Shown in pieces: positions 17,784 to 26,052 of a stretch of 41,788 nucleotides of DNA (the stretch's first letter is position 1; every line of letters begins with the position of its first letter). The DNA lies in assembly GCF_014196055.1 (NCBI RefSeq), contig NZ_JACICY010000008.1, positions 119,497-161,284 of the forward strand. Reading direction: 5' to 3'. A program made the translations under genes and the position numbers. Under the pieces are notes generated by a model. The model was not told the DNA's origin. It was given only the letters and a program-made list of their open reading frames with translations, and made no database searches. Source of the DNA: Novosphingobium hassiacum. GTDB lineage: Bacteria; Pseudomonadota; Alphaproteobacteria; Sphingomonadales; Sphingomonadaceae.

Positions 17784-19103
17784 ATGACCCTCGAACAGAT
17801 CATAACTCTTGTCGTGCTGGTGGGCGTCGTTGCGGCCCTGATCGCCGATAAGTTGCGAGCCGATGTCGTGGCCCTGTCCGGTGCTGCGGTCCTGCTGATG
17901 AGCGGCGCGGTCAGGCCCAGCGAAGTGCAGGGGGCCTTCGCCAGCCCGGCCATCATCACGCTGGCATCGCTGTTCGTGATTGCGCATGCGATGGAACTGT
18001 CGGGCCTTCTGGACCGGGCCATCGCGCTGGCGGTAACGTTGTGCAAGCGGATCGGCGTGGTCGGACTATGGATAATCATCGGGTTGGCGGGGTTCGGTTC
18101 GGCGTTTCTGAACAACACGCCGATTGTCGTGGTCGCAGCCCCCGTCGTGCGCGATGTCGCGCAATCGCTGAAGTTCGACCCCCGACGCTTTCTGATGCCG
18201 CTGTCCTACGTGGCGGTACTGGGAGGGACGTGCACGCTTATCGGAACCTCGACCAACCTGCTGGTCGACGACATGGCGCGCTCGTCCGGGCAGGCCGGGT
18301 TCGGGATATTCGAGATTACGCCGGTCGGGCTTGCGATGGCTTTGGTGGGCGGCTTGTACCTCGTGCTCTTTACCGGACGCCTGCTGGGGCGTTCGGCGCC
18401 GCGACCGGCGCCGCAACGGAGCGATGTTGACCAGCACTCGGTCACGCACGTCGATATTTCGGGAGACAGTCTCGAGGATACCCGTGTGTTTGCCGATACG
18501 CATGTCTTCAAACCGGCAATGGCGGCTTTGTCGGTCGCGGTGTTCGTCGCGGTCATTCTGGTCGCGGCGCTGAACCTTGTGCCGATTGCCGCATCGGCCT
18601 TTGCCGGTGCGGTGCTGCTGATCCTGATGCGGGTCATCTCGCCCGACGAGGCCTATGGCGGACTGCGTCCCGAAATCCTGTTGTTGATCGCCGGGATGGT
18701 CGTGCTCGGCATAGCGATGGAGCAGACCGGCCTTGCGGCGCAGGTGACGGCGTGGATGATCGGTTCGGTCAATGGGGTCGAGCCGCTGACCGCGATGATC
18801 CTGCTCTATGGCGTGACGCTGCTTCTGACCGAACTGCTTTCGAATGCCACGGTCGCGGTTCTGCTGACCCCGGTGGCGGTTGCCCTTGCCGAGAGCCTTG
18901 GCGTCAGTCCGCGACCGTTCCTCGTCACGATCATGATGGCTGCCAGCGCGGCCTTTGCCACGCCATTCGGCTACCAGACCAATGTGCTGGTCTTTCAGAT
19001 GGGCGGATATCGCTATCTCGACTTCGTGCGCGTGGGCCTGCCCCTGAACCTGATTACGTGGGCTGTTGCGGTTGTCGCCATTCACCACTGGTTTCCGTTC
19101 TGA
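17784..19103 (+). CDS. SLC13/DASS-type permease (anion or dicarboxylate transporter)
   Basis: A 439-residue inner-membrane protein with about 11 hydrophobic helices in two repeats. Each repeat carries the ion-transporter-superfamily Asn motif: 'AFLNNTPIVVVAAPVV' with 'GGTCTLIGTSTNLLV' in the first, and 'TELLSNATVAVLLTPVAVAL' with 'ATPFGYQTNVLVFQMGGY' in the second. It lacks the RCK/TrkA-C domains found in many homologues; the central loop of about 40 residues is too short to hold them. Substrates of the family include sulfate, dicarboxylates and other anions, and nothing here decides which. Transcribed divergently from the lipoprotein. Confidence 0.88.
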   Translation: MTLEQIITLVVLVGVVAALIADKLRADVVALSGAAVLLMSGAVRPSEVQGAFASPAIITLASLFVIAHAMELSGLLDRAIALAVTLCKRIGVVGLWIIIGLAGFGSAFLNNTPIVVVAAPVVRDVAQSLKFDPRRFLMPLSYVAVLGGTCTLIGTSTNLLVDDMARSSGQAGFGIFEITPVGLAMALVGGLYLVLFTGRLLGRSAPRPAPQRSDVDQHSVTHVDISGDSLEDTRVFADTHVFKPAMAALSVAVFVAVILVAALNLVPIAASAFAGAVLLILMRVISPDEAYGGLRPEILLLIAGMVVLGIAMEQTGLAAQVTAWMIGSVNGVEPLTAMILLYGVTLLLTELLSNATVAVLLTPVAVALAESLGVSPRPFLVTIMMAASAAFATPFGYQTNVLVFQMGGYRYLDFVRVGLPLNLITWAVAVVAIHHWFPF

Positions 19104-19215
19104 ACGGGTGAGGCCTGCGCGTGACAGGGGGGCGGGTCGAGCCCTGGTGCCAACAAAGGGGTTCTGCGTTTCGTGTCGGGCAGTTAAGCTGGGCGGCTTG
19201 AATGAGGGGGCTCCT

Positions 19216-21174
19216 TTGCGAAACGTCACGCGACAACTCATTGCAGCGCTACTGATGGTGGCAACGGCAATCATCGCAGCCCCGGCTTTTGCCGCCGAGC
19301 CGCCGCCGCTGTCGCTTTACGGCAGCCTGCCGGGGGTTGAGCGCGCGGCGATGTCGGCTTCGGGCGCGCGCGTCGCGCTGATCGGGCGGGTCGGAGAGAA
19401 GCGCACGCTGGTGTTGCTCGACGAAGCCAAGAAGCCGCTACGAGCAGTGGACCTAGGCGATGCCAAGGTGCGTGGCCTCTACTGGGCGGGCGACGACCGG
19501 GTGCTGCTGTACAAGTCGGATACAACCAACCTTGGCGCGGGTTTCACGACCGATCGCGCCGAGCTTTTTACGATGCTGGTGATTCCCGTGGGGCAGGAGA
19601 AGCCCTGGATCGTGTTCGACCATAACGAACGGATCACCGGCGGCGTGCAGGGGTTCTATGGCATCCAGCAGCGCGAAGGGAGGTATTACGGGTACTTCGG
19701 CGGGATCACGCTCGAAGGCGATTTCCGGTCCACTCCCTATCTCAGAACCACTGACCCGATGCTTTACGAGGTCGATCTGGTGACCGGGAAGACGCTCGAG
19801 ATCGCGCGGCGCTATGAGGGTGAGGGCTTTCGCGACTGGTTGATCGGCAACGACGGCAAAGTGCGGGCGTGGCTGGATTTCGAGGCACGCAGCGGGAAGT
19901 GGGAAGTTCAGAACGCCAAGGGCCAGCGGATCGCGCAAGGCGTGAACCGGCTGGGGCAGGTCAGTCTTGTCGGGCTTGGCGGTACGCCGGGCACGGTGAT
20001 TCTGGCAGAGGAGCCCGAGGGGCAGGACGGCCGTTGGACTGAAATTCCCGAATCTGGCGGCGAGGCAAAGGAGATCATGGTCGGCACGAACGTCGATCAC
20101 GCGTATTTCGACGAGAATAGTCGCCAGTTCATCGGATGGCGGGAGGAGGCGGACCGGCCCGCGTATCACTTCAGCGATGCGTTCCGACAGAAAGTCGCGA
20201 ACGCCACGGTGAAGGCGTTTCCGGGCCTGTCGGTGCACATCCAGGGCTGGAACGACGCGTTCGACAAACTGCTGGTGATGACCGAAGGCGTGGGCGATCC
20301 GCAGACGTGGTGGCGGGTGAACATTCGCACCGGGGCTGCGGGCGAGCTGGGTGTGTCGTATCCGATGGATGCAGGCTCGGTCGGGCCGATGCAGATGGTG
20401 AACTACAAGGCAGGCGACGGGCTGGACATCGCAGCGGTGCTGACGCTGCCGCCCGGGCGCGAGGCGAAGAATCTGCCGGTAATCGTGATGCCGCACGGCG
20501 GTCCGACCGCGCGCGATTATCCGGGGTTCGACTGGTGGGTACAAGCGCTGGCGTCGCGCGGTTATGCGGTTCTGCAGCCCAATTTCCGAGGGTCGGATGG
20601 CTATGGCGTGGCATTTCGGCGCGCGGGCAATCGCGAATGGGGCCGCAAGATGCAAAGCGATATTTCGGACGGGCTTGCCTGGCTGGCGGCGCAGGGCATC
20701 GCTGATCCCAAGCGGGCGTGCATCGTCGGCGCGAGTTACGGCGGTTATGCAGCGCTGGCGGGCGTCACGCTGCAACAAGGGCTTTATCGCTGCGCGGTGG
20801 CGGTGGCAGGCGTGAGCGATGTGGCAAAGCTGGTCGCGACCGACTTGCGCGCATCTGCCTACGACAAGACGATGAAGGCCGCGCTCGCCGAGGAAATCGG
20901 GGCGAAGACCGACTTGAAAGCGATTTCTCCGGTGGCGTTTGCCGCCCGGGCGGATGCGCCGGTCATGCTGATCCACGGCAAGGACGATCTGCGGGTGCCG
21001 TTCGAGCAGAGCAAGGCGATGGACGCCGCGTTGCGCGCTGCGGGCAAGCCGGTCGAGCTGGTCGTGCTACCGGGTGAGGATCACTACCTGTCCCGCAGTG
21101 CGACGCGGTTGGCGATGCTGGAGGCGTTGGTGCGGTTCGTGACCGCTCACAACCCGCCGGATGCTGGGCGGTAG
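19216..21174 (+). CDS. Exported S9 family prolyl oligopeptidase-like peptidase
   Basis: 652 residues. The frame is open from 19066, but the TTG at 19216 follows GAGGGGG by 5 nt and starts a clear signal peptide (Arg, then a hydrophobic core, then 'APAFAAEPP'). An N-terminal seven-bladed beta-propeller region (about 30-390) precedes the alpha/beta-hydrolase domain. That domain has 'VIVMPHGGPTARD' (oxyanion segment), nucleophile Ser507 in 'VGASYGGYAALAG', Asp591 in 'IHGKDDLRVPFEQS' and His623 in 'PGEDHYLSR'. It should act as a periplasmic di- or oligopeptidase (acylaminoacyl-peptidase/DPP-IV type). Confidence 0.92.
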   Translation: MRNVTRQLIAALLMVATAIIAAPAFAAEPPPLSLYGSLPGVERAAMSASGARVALIGRVGEKRTLVLLDEAKKPLRAVDLGDAKVRGLYWAGDDRVLLYKSDTTNLGAGFTTDRAELFTMLVIPVGQEKPWIVFDHNERITGGVQGFYGIQQREGRYYGYFGGITLEGDFRSTPYLRTTDPMLYEVDLVTGKTLEIARRYEGEGFRDWLIGNDGKVRAWLDFEARSGKWEVQNAKGQRIAQGVNRLGQVSLVGLGGTPGTVILAEEPEGQDGRWTEIPESGGEAKEIMVGTNVDHAYFDENSRQFIGWREEADRPAYHFSDAFRQKVANATVKAFPGLSVHIQGWNDAFDKLLVMTEGVGDPQTWWRVNIRTGAAGELGVSYPMDAGSVGPMQMVNYKAGDGLDIAAVLTLPPGREAKNLPVIVMPHGGPTARDYPGFDWWVQALASRGYAVLQPNFRGSDGYGVAFRRAGNREWGRKMQSDISDGLAWLAAQGIADPKRACIVGASYGGYAALAGVTLQQGLYRCAVAVAGVSDVAKLVATDLRASAYDKTMKAALAEEIGAKTDLKAISPVAFAARADAPVMLIHGKDDLRVPFEQSKAMDAALRAAGKPVELVVLPGEDHYLSRSATRLAMLEALVRFVTAHNPPDAGR

Positions 21175-21259
21175 TCTACGCCCCGGGGAGAGTGATGAAC
21201 CGGGAAAGAAGGGTGGGAGCGCATCACCATAGGCTGCGCCCCCGCCCGGATCGATATGA

Positions 21260-22144
21260 TTACCTTTTCACGCGCGCACGCGTTTCGAGGTCGACGATGC
21301 GGCGTTCGAGGTAGGCTTTATCATCGCTGGTCGGAGTGGACCGCGCATAGGCCGCTTCCAGACGCATCAGGTCGCCGAGTTCGACGCGCAGCCGCGTCTG
21401 CTGGGCCGTGCCGAGGCCGCTGGTGCTGACGGCGCGGTCGATATTCGCCAGACGGGTGCGGCTGTCGAGCGTCGCGGTGGTGCTGCCGTAGGCCGTGTCA
21501 CCGACGCGGGCATCGAGTGCATCAAGGCGCTGGTCGAGCATGTCCTGCTCGCTGCTGCTGATGCCGTCGCGGGCGTATGACGCTTCGGCAGTGATCAGGG
21601 CGGCGTAGTCCGCTTTCAGGCGGGTGGCCTGGGTGCGGGTGAGACGGCGCGCGGTAACGCCGGCATCGACGCGGCGTTCGAAGTCGGCGCGGCCTTCGGC
21701 TACGGCCAGCTTGGTTGAAGTCGTCGTGTCGGCATAGCCGCCGTCGGTGAGGGCCTGAGTCAACGCACCGTAGCCATCGGCGAGTTCAGTGCGCTCCTGT
21801 GTGGTGAAGCGCCCATCGGCACCGTAGCGTGTCTCGAGCGCAACCAGCCGGTCGTATTCGGTCTTCATGCGCGTGCCGTTGGTCGCGGTCAATTTGCCCG
21901 AGCCGACTTCCGCGTCGATCTTCGTGTTGAATTCGGCGCGCTGCGTGGCGAGCGGCTTGCGCCCTGTGGCCCATTGCTGTTCGACCGAGGTCGAAACGCC
22001 GAGACGGTCACCGAATACCGAGCGCAGGATCGAACCGACAGTGTTCTCCTGCGTGCTGGACGTCTGTGCCTGAGCAACGCCGGGTGTGGCCGCAAGTAAC
22101 AGTGCGCCAGATGTGAGTGCGAAAAGGGCTTTGGTCGAAACCAT
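21260..22144 (-). CDS. Secreted protein with three degenerate ~75-residue repeats
   Basis: 294 residues. A signal peptide with probable cleavage after 'GVAQA' is followed by a short linker and three related helical units, roughly at residues 66-143, 147-222 and 225-293. Each unit carries a 'R-ADF-xx-ID-A'-like helix, a 'LT-TQ-TRLK-DY-ALI-LEA-YA-DG' segment and a 'T-QE---L--RI--L--R' helix; the third unit is shortened at its front. No enzyme motif, cysteine or lipobox is seen. The start is fixed by AGGAG 9 nt upstream. I do not recognise the family. The 'DGxxT/S-xE' loops superficially resemble EF-hand-like calcium loops but lack the full ligand set. Confidence 0.8.
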   Translation of the reverse strand: MVSTKALFALTSGALLLAATPGVAQAQTSSTQENTVGSILRSVFGDRLGVSTSVEQQWATGRKPLATQRAEFNTKIDAEVGSGKLTATNGTRMKTEYDRLVALETRYGADGRFTTQERTELADGYGALTQALTDGGYADTTTSTKLAVAEGRADFERRVDAGVTARRLTRTQATRLKADYAALITAEASYARDGISSSEQDMLDQRLDALDARVGDTAYGSTTATLDSRTRLANIDRAVSTSGLGTAQQTRLRVELGDLMRLEAAYARSTPTSDDKAYLERRIVDLETRARVKR

Positions 22145-22248
22145 AAGAAATTCTCCTGTAATTGCAGGAGGTAACGCGCGCTCGGTGGATTGGTTTCATT
22201 CCGCAGGAGGTGCCTCGACTGCATCGGTATCGAATGGAGGCGCGAAGG

Positions 22249-23040
22249 TCAGGGCTTTTTGGCCATGCCCAGCTTTTCGGCTTCGGCGATTGCTGCCTTG
22301 GCGACAGGGTCCATCAGCGCGTAGCCGCGGGCGTTGGGATGGATGCCGTCGGGGGCGAGGTCGGCGTTGATCCCGCCTTCGGGATTGGCGAGCGCCTTGT
22401 AGTAATCGGCGTAGACCGCGCCGCGTGTCTTGGCGAAATCACGCAGCCACGCGTTGAGCGCGACGACTTGCCTTGCGGGTGCCAGAGCAGGCTTCCACGG
22501 GAATTTCGCGGCGGGCAGGACGCTGCCAAGCACCACCGCGATGCCGTTGGAACGCGCGATATCGACCATCGCGGCGACGTGGTTGGTATACATTTCAGCG
22601 CTGGTCGGGCCGGTGTTGCCGGCAAGATCGTTGGTGCCGATCATGATGTGAACGACCTTCGGGCGCAGGCGTACGACGTCCTGATAGAAGCGCACGAGGA
22701 CCTGCGGGCTGGTCTGGCCGCTGATGCCGCGCGCCACCGCGCCGCTGACGAATAGCGTGGGCGCAAGGCCGACCCAGCCTTCGGTGATCGAATCGCCGAT
22801 GAACACGGCGCGGGGGCGTTGCGGTGTCTGCTTGTTCGCCTCGGCATAGCGGCATTCCCACGCCCAGTCGTACTGGCGGACGTATTCGCTGGCAAAGTTC
22901 AGCCCGGCGGGTTGCGAGGTGCAGGGTTTGTCGACCATTCCGTCCGCGGGCAGGGCGACCGGAGCGGACGGGCGGACTTGCGCCGCCGCGGGTGCAGCGA
23001 CCAGCGTCAGCGCGGCGAGCACCGCCAGGACTACTTTCAT
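22249..23040 (-). CDS. Exported SGNH/GDSL hydrolase
   Basis: 263 residues with a signal peptide ('LTLVAAPAAAQVRP') and an SGNH-fold esterase domain. Block I is 'AVFIGDSITEGW' (nucleophile Ser), block II 'GISGQTSPQ' (Gly), block III 'IMIGTNDLAGN' (Asn) and block V 'LAPDGIHPNARGY' (Asp and His). It is likely a periplasmic lipase, esterase or acetylhydrolase acting on lipid or glycan acyl groups. Its ATG shares one base with the spt stop codon, so it is coupled to spt. A role in trimming sphingolipid or envelope acyl chains is an inference from that linkage only. Confidence 0.9.
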   Translation of the reverse strand: MKVVLAVLAALTLVAAPAAAQVRPSAPVALPADGMVDKPCTSQPAGLNFASEYVRQYDWAWECRYAEANKQTPQRPRAVFIGDSITEGWVGLAPTLFVSGAVARGISGQTSPQVLVRFYQDVVRLRPKVVHIMIGTNDLAGNTGPTSAEMYTNHVAAMVDIARSNGIAVVLGSVLPAAKFPWKPALAPARQVVALNAWLRDFAKTRGAVYADYYKALANPEGGINADLAPDGIHPNARGYALMDPVAKAAIAEAEKLGMAKKP

Positions 23041-24239
23041 CAGATGATCCCCACGGCCTTTCCGGCACGCTCGAACATGCCGAGGATGGTCTGGACCTGT
23101 TCGGCGGTGTGTTCCGCACAGAGCGAGCAGCGCAGCAGGGTCATCCCCGCAGGCGTTGCGGGCGGGCGCGCGAGGTTGACGTAAAGGCCTTCGTGGAGAA
23201 GCGCCTCCCACATCGCCGCGCCACGTTCGAGATCGGGCATGATCACCGCGATGATCGCGCTTTGCGGTTCATCGGTGCCGAGCTGGAAGCCCAAATCGCG
23301 CATGCCTTTGTGTAGGGTGCGCGAGTTTTCCCATAGGTGCGCGCGCTTTGCCTCACCGTGCATCAGCTTGCGGATCGAGGTTGCTGCGGTGTGGACGACG
23401 CTGGGCGGGAGCGAGGCGGTGAACACATACGGACGGCAGACGAGGCGCAGGATTTCGAACTTGGGATGGTTCGACACGCAGAAGCCGCCGACTGTGCCGA
23501 CCGACTTGGAGAAGGTGCCGATCACGAAATCGACGTCGTCGAGGCAGCCCTGATCTTCAGCCACGCCGCGCCCGTTGGGTCCGATGAAGCCCATCGAGTG
23601 TGCCTCATCCACCAGCACCATCGCGCCGTTTTCCTTGGCGATGCGGATCATTTCCTTGAGTGGGGCGATGTCGCCCATCATCGAGTAGACGCCTTCGAGG
23701 ATGACCAGCTTGCCCGCGCCTTCGGGAATGCGCTTGAGGCGCTTTTCCATGGCTTCGATATCGTTGTGCTTGAACGGCACGACTTCGGCATCGCCCAGCT
23801 TGCAGCCGTCCCAGATCGAGGCGTGGCTGTCGATGTCGAGGATGATGTAGTCACCCTTGCCGGCCATCGTGCTGATGATGCCGAGGTTGGCCTGATAGCC
23901 GGTCGAGAACACCATGGCATGATCCATGCCGTAGAATTCCTTGAGCGCGTCTTCGCATTCGCGGTGCCCGCGATAAGTGCCGTTGAGCACACGGCTGCCG
24001 GTGGTGCCCGAGCCGAAATCGTCCAATGCCTGCTTGCCCGCCGCGATCACGTCGGGGTCGAACGTCATGCCCATGTAGTTGTAGGTGCCGAGCAGGATCG
24101 TCTCGCGCCCGTTGCACACGGCGACCGTGGGGCTGACCACGCGTTCCATCACGAGGTTGAACGGATCCTCGACGCCGCCTGCCAGGAGAGCGCGGCGCTG
24201 TTCGATCAGTGGGTCGAACTTGGAGAAAAGGTCGGTCAT
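23040..24239 (-). CDS. spt: Serine palmitoyltransferase
   Basis: A 399-residue PLP-dependent alpha-oxoamine synthase that condenses L-serine with an acyl thioester to give 3-ketodihydrosphingosine, the committed step of sphingolipid synthesis. The active-site residues match those known for the Sphingomonas paucimobilis enzyme with a constant 20-residue offset: His139 (159) in 'DSHASIWDG', Asp211 (231) and His214 (234) in 'VDEAHSMGF', PLP-lysine Lys245 (265) in 'GTFSKSVGTVGG' and Arg358 (378) in 'NLARPPATPAG'. That Arg/PPATP loop separates SPT from the KBL, ALAS and AONS relatives. The start follows the ACP stop by 8 nt. This gene marks the organism as a sphingolipid producer. Confidence 0.96.
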   Translation of the reverse strand: MTDLFSKFDPLIEQRRALLAGGVEDPFNLVMERVVSPTVAVCNGRETILLGTYNYMGMTFDPDVIAAGKQALDDFGSGTTGSRVLNGTYRGHRECEDALKEFYGMDHAMVFSTGYQANLGIISTMAGKGDYIILDIDSHASIWDGCKLGDAEVVPFKHNDIEAMEKRLKRIPEGAGKLVILEGVYSMMGDIAPLKEMIRIAKENGAMVLVDEAHSMGFIGPNGRGVAEDQGCLDDVDFVIGTFSKSVGTVGGFCVSNHPKFEILRLVCRPYVFTASLPPSVVHTAATSIRKLMHGEAKRAHLWENSRTLHKGMRDLGFQLGTDEPQSAIIAVIMPDLERGAAMWEALLHEGLYVNLARPPATPAGMTLLRCSLCAEHTAEQVQTILGMFERAGKAVGII

Positions 24240-24247
24240 CGGTTTGT

Positions 24248-24487
24248 TCAACCCTGAAGCTTGGTTACCGCGTCGATCAGCTGGCCGTAGGTTTCGATTT
24301 CGGCCTGCTGGTTCATGCTGATGATGATATCGAAATCGTCCTCGATCGCGGCGACGAAGTCCATGACTGTCAGGCTGTCCCATTCGAGATCGCCGGCAAA
24401 GGTGGTCGTTTCGGTGACGTCCACACCCTTCTTGTTGAAGGGCTCGATCAGCTCGGCGATCTTTGCGGCGGTTGCTTCGCGATCCAT
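24248..24487 (-). CDS. Acyl carrier protein dedicated to sphingolipid synthesis
   Basis: 79 residues, acidic and helical, with the phosphopantetheine attachment Ser38 in 'LEWDSLTVMDFV', then 'AIEDDFDIIISMNQQAEIET' and a final helix. It differs from the fatty-acid-synthesis ACP consensus (WDSL in place of ADSL). The frame opens at 24520, but GGAG lies 9 nt upstream of the ATG at 24487. It directly precedes spt. A neighbouring ACP has been shown to supply acyl chains to SPT in Sphingomonas wittichii, and the same role is likely here. Confidence 0.92.
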   Translation of the reverse strand: MDREATAAKIAELIEPFNKKGVDVTETTTFAGDLEWDSLTVMDFVAAIEDDFDIIISMNQQAEIETYGQLIDAVTKLQG

Positions 24488-24640
24488 TTTGTCATTCTCC
24501 AAGGGCGTGAGCAGGCGCACGGTGGCCCTGCCAGAGGAATACGGCGGAAAAGCGGCGATTGCGCGTGCTTGTCAAGCGCCGCCCCCCTGTGTCATCCCCG
24601 GTTTACAGACAAATGCCGCAAAAGCGGGAGGGGATGAATC

Positions 24641-25237
24641 ATGGCAGAGACCGGAACGCAGGCTGAACGGCACCAGGAGCCGGTGCTGGCAACTCCTTCG
24701 CCGCTCTCGCCATCGGGCTTTTCCAATCATGCGATCCACCTGGTGCGCACGACGCAGCAGATCAACTTGTCGCTGAGCCAAATGGCCGATGCCAAGGCCT
24801 CGATTCTGATGGGCGCGACGTTCCTGGTGTTCACGATCGCGGTGGGGCAGGCCAAGAACGGATCGATGCCATGGTCGCTGGGCGTGCTGGCGATCTTTGC
24901 GTTCATATCGGCGATGTGTGCGGTGTTTGCAGTGCTGCCCTCGGTCAGCGGACCCAAGGCGGCGGCGCTCAACGACGGCAAGCCGAACAAGCTGTTCTTC
25001 GGCTATTTCACCCACATGGACGAGGACGTGTGGCTGGATTCGATCCTGGCAGAACTGCACGCCGACGAGACCGTGTTCCGCACGATGCTGCATGACATCT
25101 ATCAGAACGGTCAGGTCCTGCAGCGCAAGAAGTACAAGTACCTCGCCTATGCTTACAAGAGCTTCATGGTCGGCCTGTGCCTGACTGCTGTCACATTTGT
25201 GATCGAGCATGTCAGCAACATGGCTGCTGCGATGTAG
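24641..25237 (+). CDS. Pycsar-effector-like membrane protein (DUF5706/PycTM type)
   Basis: 198 residues. After a disordered Pro/Ser-rich N-terminus come an amphipathic segment 'HLVRTTQQINLSLSQMADAK' and the 'DAKASILMG' motif (DxKA, about residues 50-58), then two adjacent transmembrane helices (about 55-71 and 79-100), a soluble middle part with 'LFFGYFTHMDEDVWLDSI', and a third helix near the C-terminus (about 173-190). This order is that of the PycTM effectors, which depolarise the membrane on binding cCMP or cUMP. No uridylate/cytidylate cyclase is nearby. It is divergent from the acp-spt operon. Confidence 0.78.
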   Translation: MAETGTQAERHQEPVLATPSPLSPSGFSNHAIHLVRTTQQINLSLSQMADAKASILMGATFLVFTIAVGQAKNGSMPWSLGVLAIFAFISAMCAVFAVLPSVSGPKAAALNDGKPNKLFFGYFTHMDEDVWLDSILAELHADETVFRTMLHDIYQNGQVLQRKKYKYLAYAYKSFMVGLCLTAVTFVIEHVSNMAAAM

Positions 25238-25244
25238 CGGTGGC

Positions 25245-25322
25245 GCTCCCCCGCGGAGGCGGGGGCCTCAGGCCGGATGGCTCCCACCTGGAGGCCTGAG
25301 GTCCCCGCCTGCGCGGGGACGC
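25245..25322. repeat. Palindromic repeat (family D copy 1)
   Basis: An arm beginning GCTCCCCCGCGGAGGCGGGG (25245-25274) pairs with 25293-25322, which ends GCGCGGGGACGC. The repeat sits between convergent genes (Pycsar-like and divK). It shares its GTCCCCGC-GCGGGGAC core with the repeat at 33993-34064. Confidence 0.75.
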
Positions 25323-25344
25323 ATTCTCGCAGGATAATCGGCAG

Positions 25345-25713
25345 CTATAACAGCTTGTTGACCGCGACCATGAACGGGCCAATCGAGACGGGCTTGGCGA
25401 GGTAGCCTTCGGCGCCGGCGTCGCGGATCGCGTCTTCATCGCCCTTGCCCGCATAGGCGGTGACCGCCAGGATCGGGATTGGCGCAAGTTCCGCGTCGGT
25501 CTTGAGCGCGATGATCAGGTCCATGCCCGAGACGTGGGGCAGCTGGATGTCCATGATCACCAGATCGGGCATGAACAGGCGGGTCTTGTCGATCGCTTCG
25601 CGGCCGTCGGCCACGGGCTCCACCTCGAACCCGTTGGCGCGGAGCAGATCGCAGAACAGTTTGCGGTTGAGGTCGTTATCCTCGACAACCAGAATTCTTT
25701 TTGCCACTGACAC
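25345..25713 (-). CDS. divK: Single-domain response regulator, DivK type
   Basis: A 122-residue receiver domain without an output domain. The acidic pocket is 'VVEDND', the phospho-acceptor is Asp55 in 'LVIMDIQLPHVSG', the switch Thr lies in 'ILAVTAYAGKGDE' and the conserved Lys107 in 'GYLAKPVS'. The text between (LNRKLFCDLLRANGFEV, AYAGKGDEDAIRDAG) is closer to Caulobacter DivK than to CheY. DivK controls cell-cycle kinases (DivJ/PleC/DivL) and polarity in alphaproteobacteria. PleD, often a neighbour, is absent; DUF3572 is divergent. Confidence 0.88.
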   Translation of the reverse strand: MSVAKRILVVEDNDLNRKLFCDLLRANGFEVEPVADGREAIDKTRLFMPDLVIMDIQLPHVSGMDLIIALKTDAELAPIPILAVTAYAGKGDEDAIRDAGAEGYLAKPVSIGPFMVAVNKLL

Positions 25714-25776
25714 GCCTGTTCCGAGAGCGGCGGAAAATCGCCGCGATCGGCGCTCTCATATTGACCGCGAAAGGCC

Positions 25777-26052
25777 CTGACAATCATCCGCGACAAAGCC
25801 CCTGCGCCCGATGCTGCCGCGATCGCGCTCCAGGCGCTCGGCTGGGTGCTGTCCGATGGCGATCGGGCGGAGCGGTTCCTGGCGCTGACGGGGCTGACGC
25901 CGGACGATCTGCGTGCCGGGATCGGTGAGGGTTCGGTACTGGGCGCGGTGCTCGATTTTCTCAGCAATCATGAAGCGGACCTCGTAAACGCGGCCTTCGC
26001 ACTCGATATGTCGCCAGCGGCCATCGTGGCTGCGCGAAAGGAACTAGGATGA
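25777..26052 (+). CDS. DUF3572 family protein
   Basis: About 91 residues. The domain opens with 'AAAIALQALGWVLSDGDRAE' and continues 'RFLALTGLTPDDLRAGIGEG', 'LGAVLDFLSNHEADLV' and 'SPAAIVAARKELG', a small helical protein of unknown function found next to divK in alphaproteobacteria. An in-frame GTG at 25846 would cut off the conserved first helix. A stop at 25762 leaves only CTG 25777 as a plausible initiator upstream, preceded by AAAGG, so a CTG start is likely. The stop overlaps the HAD gene's ATG by 4 nt. Confidence 0.8.
   Translation: MTIIRDKAPAPDAAAIALQALGWVLSDGDRAERFLALTGLTPDDLRAGIGEGSVLGAVLDFLSNHEADLVNAAFALDMSPAAIVAARKELG

Noticed and set aside
19453..20976. 507-codon minus-strand frame opposite the S9 peptidase
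   Set aside because: Shadow frame rich in Arg and His without recognisable domains; the peptidase triad lies on the plus strand.
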